This document shows positions 28,476-37,067 of a stretch of 64,000 nt of DNA, piece by piece (positions within the stretch are counted from its first letter, which is position 1; every line of letters starts with the position of its first letter). This DNA is from Alphaproteobacteria bacterium (GTDB taxonomy: Bacteria; Pseudomonadota; Alphaproteobacteria; Sphingomonadales; JAKSBY01): the NCBI GenBank assembly GCA_021774625.1, contig JAJFIV010000035.1, forward strand, positions 1-64,000. The letters run 5' to 3'. Below the pieces are notes generated by a model. The model made no database searches. It was given only the letters and a program-made list of their open reading frames with translations, and was not told the origin of the DNA. A program made the position numbers and the translations under genes.

Positions 28476-29452
28476 GAGAATTGCATCGCTTTTTTGACTT
28501 CGTCGGTGATCCGCTCAACAGAAGGCATATATTGTTTTTCCATGCCTGCATAGGGCATGACGGTGTCATACCCCGCAACCCGGCCGATGGGAGCGATCAG
28601 AGATAACAGCGCCTTTTCAGACAATTCCGCCGCGATTTCCGAACCGATGCCGCCCGCCCGCGGCGCTTCCTGGACAATGACACAGCGGCCGGTTTTCTCC
28701 ACCGATTCAATGATCGTCGCCATATCCAGCGGACAGACGGTCGCCACATCGATAACCTCGCAGGAAATGCCGTCTTTCGCCAGCTGATCGGCAGCGATCA
28801 GGGTTTCATGCATCATCGCGCCCCAGCTGAGAAGCGTAATGTCGGTTCCATCCCGGTCAACAAAACAGGTATCCAGCGGATAGGCTTCGCCATTGTCCTC
28901 CACATCGTGTTTGACAATGCGGTACACCCGTTTTGGCTCCAGAAAGATCACCGGATCGGGGTCGCGGATTGCCGCCAGCAACAGGCCGTAGGCCCGCGAT
29001 GGATTGGACGGGATCACGACGCGAAGGCCCGGAATATGCGCCAGCAGCGCCTCGGTGCTTTCCGAATGATGTTCAGGGGCATGGATGCCGCCGCCATAAG
29101 GCATGCGCACGACCATAGGCAGACTGATTCGCCCCCGCGTGCGGTTGCGCATGCGGGCGGCCGCCGTGACAATCTGGTTGAAGGCCGGAAACATAAAGCC
29201 CATAAACTGCATTTCTGGAATGGCTTTTATGCCCTGGGCGGCCATGCCGACGGAAATCCCGGCAATCATGGCTTCCGCAAGCGGCGTATCCATCACGCGG
29301 TCTTCACCAAATCTGGCCTGCAGGCCGTCGGTGGCGCGGAACACGCCGCCATTCTTGCCGATATCCTCACCCAGCAGAACCACATCCTTGTCCGCCGCCA
29401 TCTCATGGCCCAGCGCCAAGGTCACCGCCTCAATCAGGGTAATAGCAGCCAT
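28472..29452 (-). CDS. 2-oxoacid dehydrogenase E1 beta subunit
   Basis: 326 residues, the usual size. Motifs of the transketolase pyrimidine-binding domain are clear: VLLGEDIGKNGGVFRATDGL, RVMDTPLAEAMIAG, EMQFMGFMFPAFNQIV and MPYGGGIHAPEHHSES, followed by the C-terminal transketolase domain (EVIDVATVCPLDMATI, VQEAPRAGGIGSE). With E1 alpha it forms the ThDP-dependent decarboxylase. The sequence could serve pyruvate or branched-chain 2-oxoacids. It is packed between E1 alpha (1-bp overlap) and E2 (4-bp overlap), so all three are one translationally coupled operon. Confidence 0.93.
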   Translation of the reverse strand: MAAITLIEAVTLALGHEMAADKDVVLLGEDIGKNGGVFRATDGLQARFGEDRVMDTPLAEAMIAGISVGMAAQGIKAIPEMQFMGFMFPAFNQIVTAAARMRNRTRGRISLPMVVRMPYGGGIHAPEHHSESTEALLAHIPGLRVVIPSNPSRAYGLLLAAIRDPDPVIFLEPKRVYRIVKHDVEDNGEAYPLDTCFVDRDGTDITLLSWGAMMHETLIAADQLAKDGISCEVIDVATVCPLDMATIIESVEKTGRCVIVQEAPRAGGIGSEIAAELSEKALLSLIAPIGRVAGYDTVMPYAGMEKQYMPSVERITDEVKKAMQFS

Positions 29453-30540
29453 CAGCGCGTCCCCCTTCTGATAGCCTCTTCCCGCTGCGGCAGGGTTTTT
29501 TCCGGGAGATTCGCATAAAGATAATCGAACATGGCTCCGGGCGGCTGGGGTTTGTTTTCCACATAATCGAGATAGATTTTGACTTCGCGCTCAACTTCGG
29601 TTTTGCAGTCCGCAGCCAGTGCCTCCAGATCTTTTTCCTTTACCCAGTCCCGCATCATCAGATATTTGCCGAGCCGGGCGACCGGTTCTTTTTTCTGAGC
29701 CTGCTGATGTTTTTTCGGATCATGATAACGGGTGGCGTCATCGGCGGTGGTGTGATCCGAAAGCCGGTATGTCACGGCCTCGATCAGGGTGGCGCCCTTG
29801 CCGTTGCGGGCACGTTCCAGCGCTTTCCCCGTCACATCCTTCACCGCAATGGGATCATTGCCATCGACCTGGATGCTCGGGATGCCGGCGGCAATCCCCT
29901 TTTGCGCATAGGTTTCGCAGGCGGTCTGCGCTTCACTGGGGACCGAAATTGCCCATTGATTGTTATTAATCAGGAAAACCACGCCCAGATCCCAGGCCCC
30001 GGCGGCATTGATCGCTTCGTAAAATTCTCCTTCGGACGTGCCGCCTTCGCCGATTTCTGTCAGTACCGCCCGGCCTGTTTGCTTGCGGATTTTAATCGCT
30101 GTCGCCACGCCTGCCGCGTGCAGCATCTGCGTGGCGATGGGCACAGCGATGGGAAAGTCCTCCCTGGCCATCGGGTCCTTATAATCACTGCCCCGTTCAT
30201 CGCCGCCCCAATAAAGTAAAATTTCATGGGGTTTGATGCCGTGCGCCAGCATGGTTGCGGTCCCGCGATAATAGGGGCAAAGAACGTCCCTGGCGGTCAG
30301 GCACGAACCGGCGGCAGCGCCCACGGCCTCCTGGCCGAGAGATGAGGGGTAAGTCCGCATTTTACCGGTCCGCTGCATGGCCACAGCGCGGGCATCGAAG
30401 GTGCGGACAAACTGCATGCTGCGATAAAGGCCGACCATCGTGTCTTTATCGTCGGCAAAGTCCGGAAGATCATTGGCCGGCTTGGCTTTTTCGTCCAGAT
30501 ACTGGATATATTCAACCTCGAACGAGGCGCTTTTCGGCAT
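29452..30540 (-). CDS. 2-oxoacid dehydrogenase E1 alpha subunit
   Basis: 362 residues. ThDP-binding features include RGTATMLAHG, then TEIGEGGTSEGEFYEAINAA with LINNNQWAISVP, and the loop YRLSDHTTADDATRY that normally carries phosphorylatable serines in eukaryotes. The canonical GDG of the ThDP motif reads GEG here (Glu165 in place of Asp), a conservative change at a metal-coordinating position. The N-terminal region (EYIQYLDE) resembles the pyruvate/branched-chain E1 alpha of bacterial heterotetrameric complexes. First gene of the E1 alpha-E1 beta-E2 operon; its promoter must lie in 30541-30923, where a strong Fur-box-like site is found about 310 bp upstream. Confidence 0.92.
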   Translation of the reverse strand: MPKSASFEVEYIQYLDEKAKPANDLPDFADDKDTMVGLYRSMQFVRTFDARAVAMQRTGKMRTYPSSLGQEAVGAAAGSCLTARDVLCPYYRGTATMLAHGIKPHEILLYWGGDERGSDYKDPMAREDFPIAVPIATQMLHAAGVATAIKIRKQTGRAVLTEIGEGGTSEGEFYEAINAAGAWDLGVVFLINNNQWAISVPSEAQTACETYAQKGIAAGIPSIQVDGNDPIAVKDVTGKALERARNGKGATLIEAVTYRLSDHTTADDATRYHDPKKHQQAQKKEPVARLGKYLMMRDWVKEKDLEALAADCKTEVEREVKIYLDYVENKPQPPGAMFDYLYANLPEKTLPQREEAIRRGTR

Positions 30541-30768
30541 AGCGCGTCCCCTCTCAACCCATTGTTGCTTGTGATCAACTGTCTTGCCGCTCTGACCATG
30601 ACGCGGTTTCAGACTTTAACCGGTGCTGACAATCATTCAAATATAAAGAGGATCATAGCCTTAAAAACAAGAATTGTGCTTTCTTTGATAACCGGCAGAT
30701 AACAGCATATTTACAATTCTCAAGGCTGGATTGTAATTTAATTTCACGCTTCTCAAGCCCAACGAGAA

Positions 30769-30793
30769 GGGCCAGCCTGGTTAAGGCTGGCCC
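30769..30793 (-). other. Perfect 9-bp stem hairpin
   Basis: GGGCCAGCC (30769-30777) pairs with GGCTGGCCC (30785-30793) around a 7-base loop. It is GC-rich enough for a terminator but has no T-run on either side. It stands about 60 bp downstream of the Fur-like site when read on the minus strand. Confidence 0.45.
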
Positions 30794-30850
30794 GAACGCG
30801 CCATCACGAGCCAGGGCGCACGGAATGTAATCGACGAAAGCTGCATAATG

Positions 30851-30869
30851 AAGAATGATTATCATTCTC
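30851..30869 (-). promoter_or_regulatory. Fur box
   Basis: The core GAATGATTATCATTC (30853-30867) is a perfect palindrome around its central base. On the minus strand the 19-mer GAGAATGATAATCATTCTT matches 16 of 19 positions of the classical Fur consensus GATAATGATAATCATTATC. A -10-like CATTAT follows immediately on the minus strand. It is the best Fur-type site in the window. Its target is uncertain: the E1 alpha operon is about 310 bp away, or a small RNA may start here. Confidence 0.65.
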
Positions 30870-30923
30870 ATCATAATGGAAAGCGTAACCCGCCCCGGTT
30901 GTTAAGTCAAGTTTTTGCCGGGG

Positions 30924-33900
30924 CTATTCGGCGGGGGTTTCCGCCGGTTTTACGGCGGCGCCTGCAGCATGCGCCCTTGAATGGTCGCGGGCCAGGAATG
31001 TGTACATGGCCGGCACCACGAACAGAGTGAATATCGTGCCGATGATCATGCCGCTGGCGATGACAAAACCGATATCAAACCGGCTTTTGGCGCCCGCGCC
31101 ATCGGCTATCAACAGCGGGACCATGCCGACCACCATGGCAGCCGTTGTCATCAGGATGGGGCGCAGCCTTGTTCCGGCGGCCTTTTCGATGGCGGCGGCA
31201 ACGCTGAGTCCTTCCTCTTCCTGCAGTTTGTTGGCAAATTCCACCATCAGAATACCATGTTTAGAAATCAGGCCGATCAGCGTCACAAGGCCGATCTGGG
31301 TATAAATATTGATGGTGGCAGCGCCGAAGCTCATGAAAAGCAGGGCGCCGAATATGGACATTGGCACGGAAATCAGGATGATCAGCGGATCGCGGAAACT
31401 TTCAAACTGGGCCGCAAGCACAAGAAAAATCACCACCAGGGAAAAAAGGAAGGCATAGGCCAGCGTGTCGCCTTCCTGAACGAACTGACGGCTTTCCCCC
31501 TGGAAGTCATAACTGAATCCGGAGGGAAAAATTTCCTCCGCCTTCTGGCCAAGGAAATCAAGGCCTTCTCCCAGGGACCGTCCCGGAAACATAACCGCCG
31601 AAATGGTTGCCGAATTTAGCTGCTGGAAGGTGGTCAGCGCACTGGGCTGGACGGACTGACCAACTGTCATGATGGTCGAAAGCGGCACCAGATCACCGGA
31701 GGCCGTCCGAACATAATAGTCTTTGAGCAGCTCCGCATCAAAACGGTATTTCCGCGCCACCTGCGGAATGACCTGATAACTGCGGCCGTAAAGGTTGAAC
31801 CGGTTAACAAAGTTGCCGCCCAGCAGGGTTGAAAGCGATGCCCCGATATCCTGCATGGTGACGCCAAGCTCATTGGCCTTGGCCCGGTCAATGGCCAGTT
31901 CCACCTGGGGCTTTTCAAAATTCAGATCGCTGTTGGCGAACATGAACAGACCGCTTTGGTAAGCCGCCGTCTGCAAATCCTGCACCACGCTGTAAAGCGT
32001 TTCAAAATCACCGACGGAGGTGACGACAAACTGGACCGGCGGTCCACCCGCCGCACCCGGCAGGGAGGGAACCGGAAAGGCAAAAGCCTGAATGCCGGCA
32101 ATATTGTTGAGCGCGGGCTGGATTGCAGCCATGACCTCGTCCTGGGAGCGCTCCCGCTCAGACCAGGGTTTCAGGATGGCGCCGGCAAAGCCGTCGCGCA
32201 CCGTTCCCGCTCCATTGATACCGAAATAATGCGCAGTTTCCGGCAGGTTTTTAAATATCTCGCTGAATTCGTCCGTATAGGCTTCGAGATAATCAAGATT
32301 GGCATATTCCGGCGCCTTGGTGATCATGAAGATCGCCCCCTGATCCTCCGACGGCGCCAGTTCCCGCTGGGTCGCGACATAAAGAAGACCGCAGGACAAA
32401 AGAATGACAACAGAAACGAACAAGATGGTCGCCCGACCGCGCAGAATTTTGTGCAGGCGGCTTTCATACCGGTCTTTCAGGCGGTCAAAGGCCCGTGTGA
32501 CCATCAGGGAAAACCGGCTCTCCTTGCCTTTGCTCTGCAGCAGTCTTGAACACATCATCGGCGAGAGAGTCAGGGCGATCACACCGGATATGATGACGGC
32601 GCCCGCCAGGGTGAAGGCAAATTCCTGAAACAATGTGCCGGTAAGACCGCCAACAAAGCCGATGGGGGCATAAACCGCGGCAAGGGTGATGGTCATGGAT
32701 ATGACCGGCAGGGCAATTTCCCTCGCCCCCTTGAGCGAGGCCTCGAACGGCTGCATACCTTGCTCGATATGCCGGGTGATGTTTTCCACCACGACAATGG
32801 CATCATCCACCACCAGCCCAATGGCAAGCACCATGGCGAGCAGGGTCAGAAGATTGAGCGAGTAGCCAAGCGCCAGCAAAAAAACCATAACCCCCACCAG
32901 CGATAACGGAATGGTCACGATAGGGATAATGGTTGCGCGAACGGTTCCCAAAAACAGGAAAATGACAACGATGACGATGATGCCGGCCTCAATGATCGTG
33001 GTCCGCACTTCGCTGATGGAAGCCTTGATAAATTCCGTGGCGTCATAAGCAATAGTGGATGTCAGGCCGACCGGAAGCTGGCGGTCGATTTCCGGCATCG
33101 TGTCGCGCACGGACTGAATGGCATCCAGCGGATTGGCGTCAGGGGCGGCAAAAACCCCTAGAAAAACAGCCTTCTGTCCGTTAAAAACCGAGGAGGAATT
33201 GGCACTCTCCGGCCCCAGTTCAATCTCAGCCACATCGCCCAGCCGGATCAGGGTGTCATCTCTTACCAGCACCACCAGCCGTTCGAAATCCGCCGGATCG
33301 TCAATGTCGGTCTCCGCATTGATCGTGGTCTGGATGTAATCCCCCTTGATTTCACCAGGGGCGGACGTGAAGTTGTTGGCGATCAGCGCCTGCTGCACGT
33401 CAGAGGCGGTGACACCCAGTGCCGCCATCCGGTCCGGCTGCAGCCAGATGCGCATGGCGAAAGTCTGACCGCCGAGAATCTGCACCTGGGAAACGCCATC
33501 CAGTGTTTCGAGCCGGGGCTGTATGGCGCGGACGATATAATCCGTGATCTGCGCGCCGGTCATCACGTTCGAATTGAAGCTGAGATACATCAGCGCAAAA
33601 CCATCGCCCACCTGTTTCAGAATGATCGGGTCGTTGGCTTCACGCGGCAGGATATTCTTGACCTGGCTGACCTTGGCCATCACTTCCGTCAGCGCCGCAT
33701 CGGCGTCGGCATCCAGCCGCAAAGTCAATGTGATGGTGCTGATGCTCTGCCCTGAAGAGGACGTCATATAATCCAGGCCTTCCGTGCTGGCGATAGCCTG
33801 CTGGATCGGATTGGTGATAAAGCTCTGCATCAGGTCCGCATTGGCGCCGGGATAGGTGGTGGTTACCGTGATCTGCGCATTGGACAGTTCGGGATATTGC

Positions 33901-34004
33901 CGGATCGGAAGATTGAGCGCGGCCTGAGCGCCCACAAGCAGAATCAGCAGACTGACCACGGTCGCCAGAACCGGGCGCTTGATAAAATGATCGGTGAAGC
34001 CCAT
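30924..34004 (-). CDS. RND multidrug efflux permease (AcrB/MexB superfamily, HAE1-like)
   Basis: 1026 residues with the 12-helix RND layout and two large periplasmic loops. The N-terminus FIKRPVLATVVSLLILLVGAQAALNLPIRQYPEL and motifs ATIISGVIALTLSPMMCSRLL and helix-4 LVVDDAIVVVENITRHIEQG (proton-relay acidic residues) are typical, as is the C-terminal GLISKHGILMVEFAN. Such pumps export drugs, detergents or metabolites by proton exchange in a trimer with an adaptor and a TolC-like duct. The adaptor gene is 22 bp upstream; no outer-membrane factor gene is adjacent, so a shared TolC elsewhere is inferred. Substrate unknown. Confidence 0.94.
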   Translation of the reverse strand: MGFTDHFIKRPVLATVVSLLILLVGAQAALNLPIRQYPELSNAQITVTTTYPGANADLMQSFITNPIQQAIASTEGLDYMTSSSGQSISTITLTLRLDADADAALTEVMAKVSQVKNILPREANDPIILKQVGDGFALMYLSFNSNVMTGAQITDYIVRAIQPRLETLDGVSQVQILGGQTFAMRIWLQPDRMAALGVTASDVQQALIANNFTSAPGEIKGDYIQTTINAETDIDDPADFERLVVLVRDDTLIRLGDVAEIELGPESANSSSVFNGQKAVFLGVFAAPDANPLDAIQSVRDTMPEIDRQLPVGLTSTIAYDATEFIKASISEVRTTIIEAGIIVIVVIFLFLGTVRATIIPIVTIPLSLVGVMVFLLALGYSLNLLTLLAMVLAIGLVVDDAIVVVENITRHIEQGMQPFEASLKGAREIALPVISMTITLAAVYAPIGFVGGLTGTLFQEFAFTLAGAVIISGVIALTLSPMMCSRLLQSKGKESRFSLMVTRAFDRLKDRYESRLHKILRGRATILFVSVVILLSCGLLYVATQRELAPSEDQGAIFMITKAPEYANLDYLEAYTDEFSEIFKNLPETAHYFGINGAGTVRDGFAGAILKPWSERERSQDEVMAAIQPALNNIAGIQAFAFPVPSLPGAAGGPPVQFVVTSVGDFETLYSVVQDLQTAAYQSGLFMFANSDLNFEKPQVELAIDRAKANELGVTMQDIGASLSTLLGGNFVNRFNLYGRSYQVIPQVARKYRFDAELLKDYYVRTASGDLVPLSTIMTVGQSVQPSALTTFQQLNSATISAVMFPGRSLGEGLDFLGQKAEEIFPSGFSYDFQGESRQFVQEGDTLAYAFLFSLVVIFLVLAAQFESFRDPLIILISVPMSIFGALLFMSFGAATINIYTQIGLVTLIGLISKHGILMVEFANKLQEEEGLSVAAAIEKAAGTRLRPILMTTAAMVVGMVPLLIADGAGAKSRFDIGFVIASGMIIGTIFTLFVVPAMYTFLARDHSRAHAAGAAVKPAETPAE

Positions 34005-34026
34005 GGCCTGATCCTTTCAAAACGGC

Positions 34027-35157
34027 TCACTGCCGCTTTAATTCCCCATCCGTCGATAATCTGACGGAATTATTCACAGTCACCTGCATGCCGTCCTGCA
34101 GCTTGAGCTGTCCGGACGTCACAATCATTTCGCCTGCCGCAAGGCCTTCCCTTATTTCGACGATCCCCCGCTGGACATCGCCGGTCTGCACAAAGCGGCG
34201 ATGAACGGTATAAACAGGGGATCCGTCCGGCGCCTTTTGTTCCGTTTCGGCCAGAACATACACGGCATCCCCATAAAGACTGTAGGCAATGCCGGTTTGC
34301 GGGACTGTGATCACCCCGGTTTTTTCAGGAAGGCCGACCCGGACATCCGCAAACATGCCCGGCAGCAGCCGTTCGTCCGGGTTGGGAAGGGTCGCCTGCA
34401 CCAGGATATTACGGGTTTCCCGGTTGACCCGCGCGTCGACCGAGGTGATTTTACCGGCAGTTTTGATTCCACCCGCAGCATCCACTTCAATCATCACCGG
34501 CGAGCCGGCCTCAAACCGGCCCAAATGGCGTTCCGGCATGGAAAAATCCACATAGATGGGATCAAGCGCCTGCAAGGTGACAATGGCCTTGCCGGCCTCG
34601 ATATATTCACCATCATCGACCTGGCGAATCCCGATGCGTCCGGCAAAGGGGGCGCGGATGTTTTTCTTTTCAATAAGCGCACGGGTGCGCTCGACAGCCG
34701 CCGCAGCCTGATCGCGGGCGGCAATGTCCCGGTCCACATTGGCCTGCGGATAATCCCCCTTTTTATTCAGTTCCTGCCCGCGCGCCAGAACCAGCCTGGC
34801 ATTGGCGAGCGAGGCCAGGCTGCTTTTCAGATCCGCCTGTTCGACACTGTCATCAATCTTTATCAGCGCTGCGCCCTGCTCAACAGTCTGCCCGGATTCA
34901 AAGGAAATTTCAGAGACCCGGCCACTGACCTCCGCTGCGATATCGATCCCGTTGATCGCCCTCAGGGTGCCAATGGCCGAAAGGGTGGGGCGCCAGGTCC
35001 GCTGTTCCGCCGCCGCCGCGGAAACCGTGATCAGCGGCCGCGGAGAATTTGCCATACCTTCCGCGATCATGGCCGGTAATTTTACAAAATGAAACCAGGC
35101 GAGGGCCGCAAAGATGGCCAATGCCAAACCGCCGCCGATAACCATGCTCTTTTTCAT
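34027..35157 (-). CDS. RND efflux periplasmic adaptor subunit (membrane fusion protein)
   Basis: 376 residues. It has an N-terminal membrane anchor (about 5-25) and no lipobox cysteine. Barrel-sandwich/lipoyl halves are seen at GIDIAAEVSGRVSEISFESG and NIRAPFAGRIGIRQVDDGEY, with a short alpha-hairpin between them (DLKSSLASLANARLVLARGQ), followed by beta-barrel and membrane-proximal domains. This matches the HlyD/AcrA-like adaptors of HAE1 RND pumps. It is the first gene of a two-gene operon with the RND permease. Upstream lies a short palindrome (35173-35185) that could be a regulator site, though no regulator gene is adjacent. Confidence 0.93.
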   Translation of the reverse strand: MKKSMVIGGGLALAIFAALAWFHFVKLPAMIAEGMANSPRPLITVSAAAAEQRTWRPTLSAIGTLRAINGIDIAAEVSGRVSEISFESGQTVEQGAALIKIDDSVEQADLKSSLASLANARLVLARGQELNKKGDYPQANVDRDIAARDQAAAAVERTRALIEKKNIRAPFAGRIGIRQVDDGEYIEAGKAIVTLQALDPIYVDFSMPERHLGRFEAGSPVMIEVDAAGGIKTAGKITSVDARVNRETRNILVQATLPNPDERLLPGMFADVRVGLPEKTGVITVPQTGIAYSLYGDAVYVLAETEQKAPDGSPVYTVHRRFVQTGDVQRGIVEIREGLAAGEMIVTSGQLKLQDGMQVTVNNSVRLSTDGELKRQ

Positions 35158-35172
35158 AAGAAAATACCTTCA

Positions 35173-35185
35173 AGCCTGTCAGGCT
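35173..35185 (-). promoter_or_regulatory. Palindrome before the RND pump operon
   Basis: AGCCTG-T-CAGGCT is a perfect 13-bp palindrome lying 16-28 bp before the adaptor start codon. A second inverted pair, CATATAC and GTATATG about 20 bp apart on the minus strand, lies further upstream. Either could be a repressor operator. There is no T-run, so it is not a likely terminator. Confidence 0.35.
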
Positions 35186-35255
35186 CATATACTCCTGTTC
35201 TGTTGCAGCCCGTATATGGGGTCAGGCCGGGGAAATCAATCCCGACGCCTGGCGA

Positions 35256-35816
35256 TCAGCGCATACGCTCCGCCTCAATTTCGATTGCGACCGCCACAGG
35301 GTAGCCGACCCACTGGTCCGTTTCCCATTGCGGGCCCCTGCCGATGCCGAAATCCCGGCGGTCCAGGGTCAGCTGTCCTGTTACATATGCTTTGCTTTCC
35401 GCAATGGTTAATGTGAAGGGCAATGTGACCGTTTTTGCCTTATCCCGCAGGGTGAGAATTGCCTCCGCCACATAATGTTCGCCTTCGATATGGCGGAAGG
35501 ACTGAACCGCAAATACACCGCGCGGGTAAATCTCCGTTTCAAACCAGTCCGGCCCCAGCAACATGGCGTCCCGGTCATCATTGCCGGTCACGGCGCTTTT
35601 CATATCGAGCACAATGCGCACTTCCGATACGCCCGGTTTTTCGGGATCAAATCTTATCTCCGTCTCATAAGCCGGAAAGCTGCCTTCAAATGCTGTTCCG
35701 GCCTGCAGGCCGGAAAATGCAATCCGGCTGGTCTCCCTGTTCACGCGCCATTCCGGCGCATCGGAAAAGCCCGCTGGCAGGAAGAGAATCACAAAAGTCA
35801 AAATCAGTTTACGCAT
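35256..35816 (-). CDS. YceI family periplasmic lipid-binding protein
   Basis: 186 residues from the ATG at 35816; the frame also has an upstream TTG at 35819. A short signal peptide (MRKLILTFVILFLPAGFS) precedes a lipocalin-like beta-barrel with the YceI pattern: SRIAFSGLQAGTAFEGSF, a KSAVTGNDDRDAMLLGPDWF segment and LTLDRRDFGIGRGPQW. YceI proteins bind polyprenoid or quinone-like molecules in the periplasm. The start lies within the last codons of the cytochrome b561 gene upstream (8-bp overlap), so expression is coupled. A second YceI gene lies on the other side of the cytochrome gene. Confidence 0.9.
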   Translation of the reverse strand: MRKLILTFVILFLPAGFSDAPEWRVNRETSRIAFSGLQAGTAFEGSFPAYETEIRFDPEKPGVSEVRIVLDMKSAVTGNDDRDAMLLGPDWFETEIYPRGVFAVQSFRHIEGEHYVAEAILTLRDKAKTVTLPFTLTIAESKAYVTGQLTLDRRDFGIGRGPQWETDQWVGYPVAVAIEIEAERMR

Positions 35817-36402
35817 CAACCGCCTTCTCCGGCGGCAGCATGCGCCGCAACAGATTGTCCCTTAAACCATACTGGTGCCAGAAAGCGGCAGTAACATGCA
35901 AAAGAAGCAGAAAAAAAATGCCGGATGCTAGGATTTTATGAAGAATTTTAAACATTGCCTCCGCTTTTTCCCTGTTTTCCAGTACCGAAAGAACCGGCAG
36001 ATGCGGCCAGGGCACGGCCTCAAAAAGAAAAGTCGGGATATTCAGAGGCGAAGCGGACACCATCGCCCAGCCGGACAGCGGCATTGCAATCATCAGGGCG
36101 TAAAATCCCAGATGGCTGAATTTCGCCAGCCGTTTCTGCCACGGTCTCAGGCTGTCAGGATAGGCCGGGACCGGATTCGCCAGCCGCCAGCCGAGCCGGA
36201 ATATTGACAGGAGAAGGATCGTAATGCCGATGGATTTATGGAGTTGATAAAGTTCGAACTGCGCGAGACTTCCTTTGCGCGCAAATTCCGCCATATAGAG
36301 CCCGAGTCCGAGCATGCCGATGATCGCCAGCGCAATCAGCCAGTGCAGCAGCATGGCGACCAGGCCATAGCGGACTTCACTGTTGCGCCAGAATATTTTC
36401 AT
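35809..36402 (-). CDS. Cytochrome b561 family membrane protein
   Basis: 197 residues, four membrane helices, with histidines in the right places to bind two hemes: LLHWLIALAI, YQLHKSIGITILLLSIFRL, FSHLGFYALMIAMPLSGWAM and LLLLHVTAAFWHQYGL. These are the ligands of the prokaryotic cytochrome b561 family (YodB/CybB/YceJ), which oxidise or reduce quinols or exchange electrons with periplasmic partners. It sits between two YceI genes, 11 bp downstream of one and overlapping the other; E. coli yceJ-yceI shows the same pairing. A quinone-linked role is therefore likely. Confidence 0.92.
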   Translation of the reverse strand: MKIFWRNSEVRYGLVAMLLHWLIALAIIGMLGLGLYMAEFARKGSLAQFELYQLHKSIGITILLLSIFRLGWRLANPVPAYPDSLRPWQKRLAKFSHLGFYALMIAMPLSGWAMVSASPLNIPTFLFEAVPWPHLPVLSVLENREKAEAMFKILHKILASGIFFLLLLHVTAAFWHQYGLRDNLLRRMLPPEKAVDA

Positions 36403-36413
36403 GAAACAGCCTT

Positions 36414-37049
36414 CTATTTATCGCGTTTAAATTCCGCCTCTATTTCAAAACGGACCTCGTCGCCAATCAGCGGGATATAGGCGCTCATACCGAAATCGGA
36501 GCGTTTCAGGGTGCCGGTTGCGGAAAATCCCAGCGTATAGCGGCTGTTGAGCATATTATACGCGCCGCCATTGAAAGTCACATCCAGGCGCAGTTCGTTT
36601 GTAACGCCAAGCAGGGTCAGTTCACCGGTGAGAATGCCTGATTTCTCGCCGGTGATTTCAATGCCATCCGAGGTGAAGGTGATTTCCGGAAATTTTTCCA
36701 CCTGAAAAAACTCCCGCCCGCGCAGGATTTCATCAAGCTCTTCGGAATTGGAATCAATGCTCGCCGTTGTGATGATCGCCCCCAGTTTGCTTTCTTCGGG
36801 CCGCTGTTTGTCAAATTCAAGAGCGGCGTCAAAGCTGTTGAAACGGCCGACAAAGCTGGAAAAGCCCATATGGTCGGTACGGAAATGAATGCTGGCATGA
36901 GGATGATCAAGAATATAACGCCCGGAAGGGATATCGGATGCGTCAAATGTCTGATTGTGGCTCGGGACAATTTTGGCAAGCAAGACCGTACACCCGGTTC
37001 CAATCAGAAATACCAGGGCAATGGCTGCAGGGCTTAAAACTCTCCGCAT
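36414..37049 (-). CDS. YceI family protein (second copy)
   Basis: 211 residues. An N-terminal signal or anchor segment (ALVFLIGTGCTVLLAKIV; the Cys could be a lipobox but the context is poor) precedes the YceI barrel: ASIHFRTDHMGFSSFVGRFN, LGAIITTASIDSNSEELDEI, FPEITFTSDGIEITGE, LTLLGVTNELRLDVTFNGG and the terminal SDFGMSAYIPLIGDEVRFEI. It differs clearly from the other YceI protein in this cluster, so the pair is an old duplication. It is the first gene of the YceI-cytochrome b561-YceI operon and begins only 19 bp after the corA stop. Confidence 0.9.
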   Translation of the reverse strand: MRRVLSPAAIALVFLIGTGCTVLLAKIVPSHNQTFDASDIPSGRYILDHPHASIHFRTDHMGFSSFVGRFNSFDAALEFDKQRPEESKLGAIITTASIDSNSEELDEILRGREFFQVEKFPEITFTSDGIEITGEKSGILTGELTLLGVTNELRLDVTFNGGAYNMLNSRYTLGFSATGTLKRSDFGMSAYIPLIGDEVRFEIEAEFKRDK

Positions 37050-37067
37050 AATGGTAAAATACAGGAT

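Larger units (their letters stand above)
30541..30923. other. 383-bp structured spacer with Fur box and hairpins
   Basis: No credible protein gene; a 73-codon frame (30874-30653, minus) starts within the Fur-like operator and has no family features. Going leftward from the Fur-like site (30851-30869) there is a stem of 9 bp (30769-30793), a stem of 6 bp (30749-30769) and a stem of 7 bp (30711-30736). The left part is AT-rich. It lies between the RND pump stop codon and the E1 alpha start codon and may carry the E1 alpha promoter and/or a small RNA. Confidence 0.5.

Noticed and set aside
30653-30874. 73-codon minus-strand frame in the spacer
   Set aside because: Starts inside the Fur-like operator, has no ribosome-binding site and no plausible protein features; regulatory RNA is the better reading.
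34201-35079. Plus-strand open frame of 292 codons under the RND adaptor
   Set aside because: Shadow of the adaptor gene; arginine/glycine-rich low-complexity translation.
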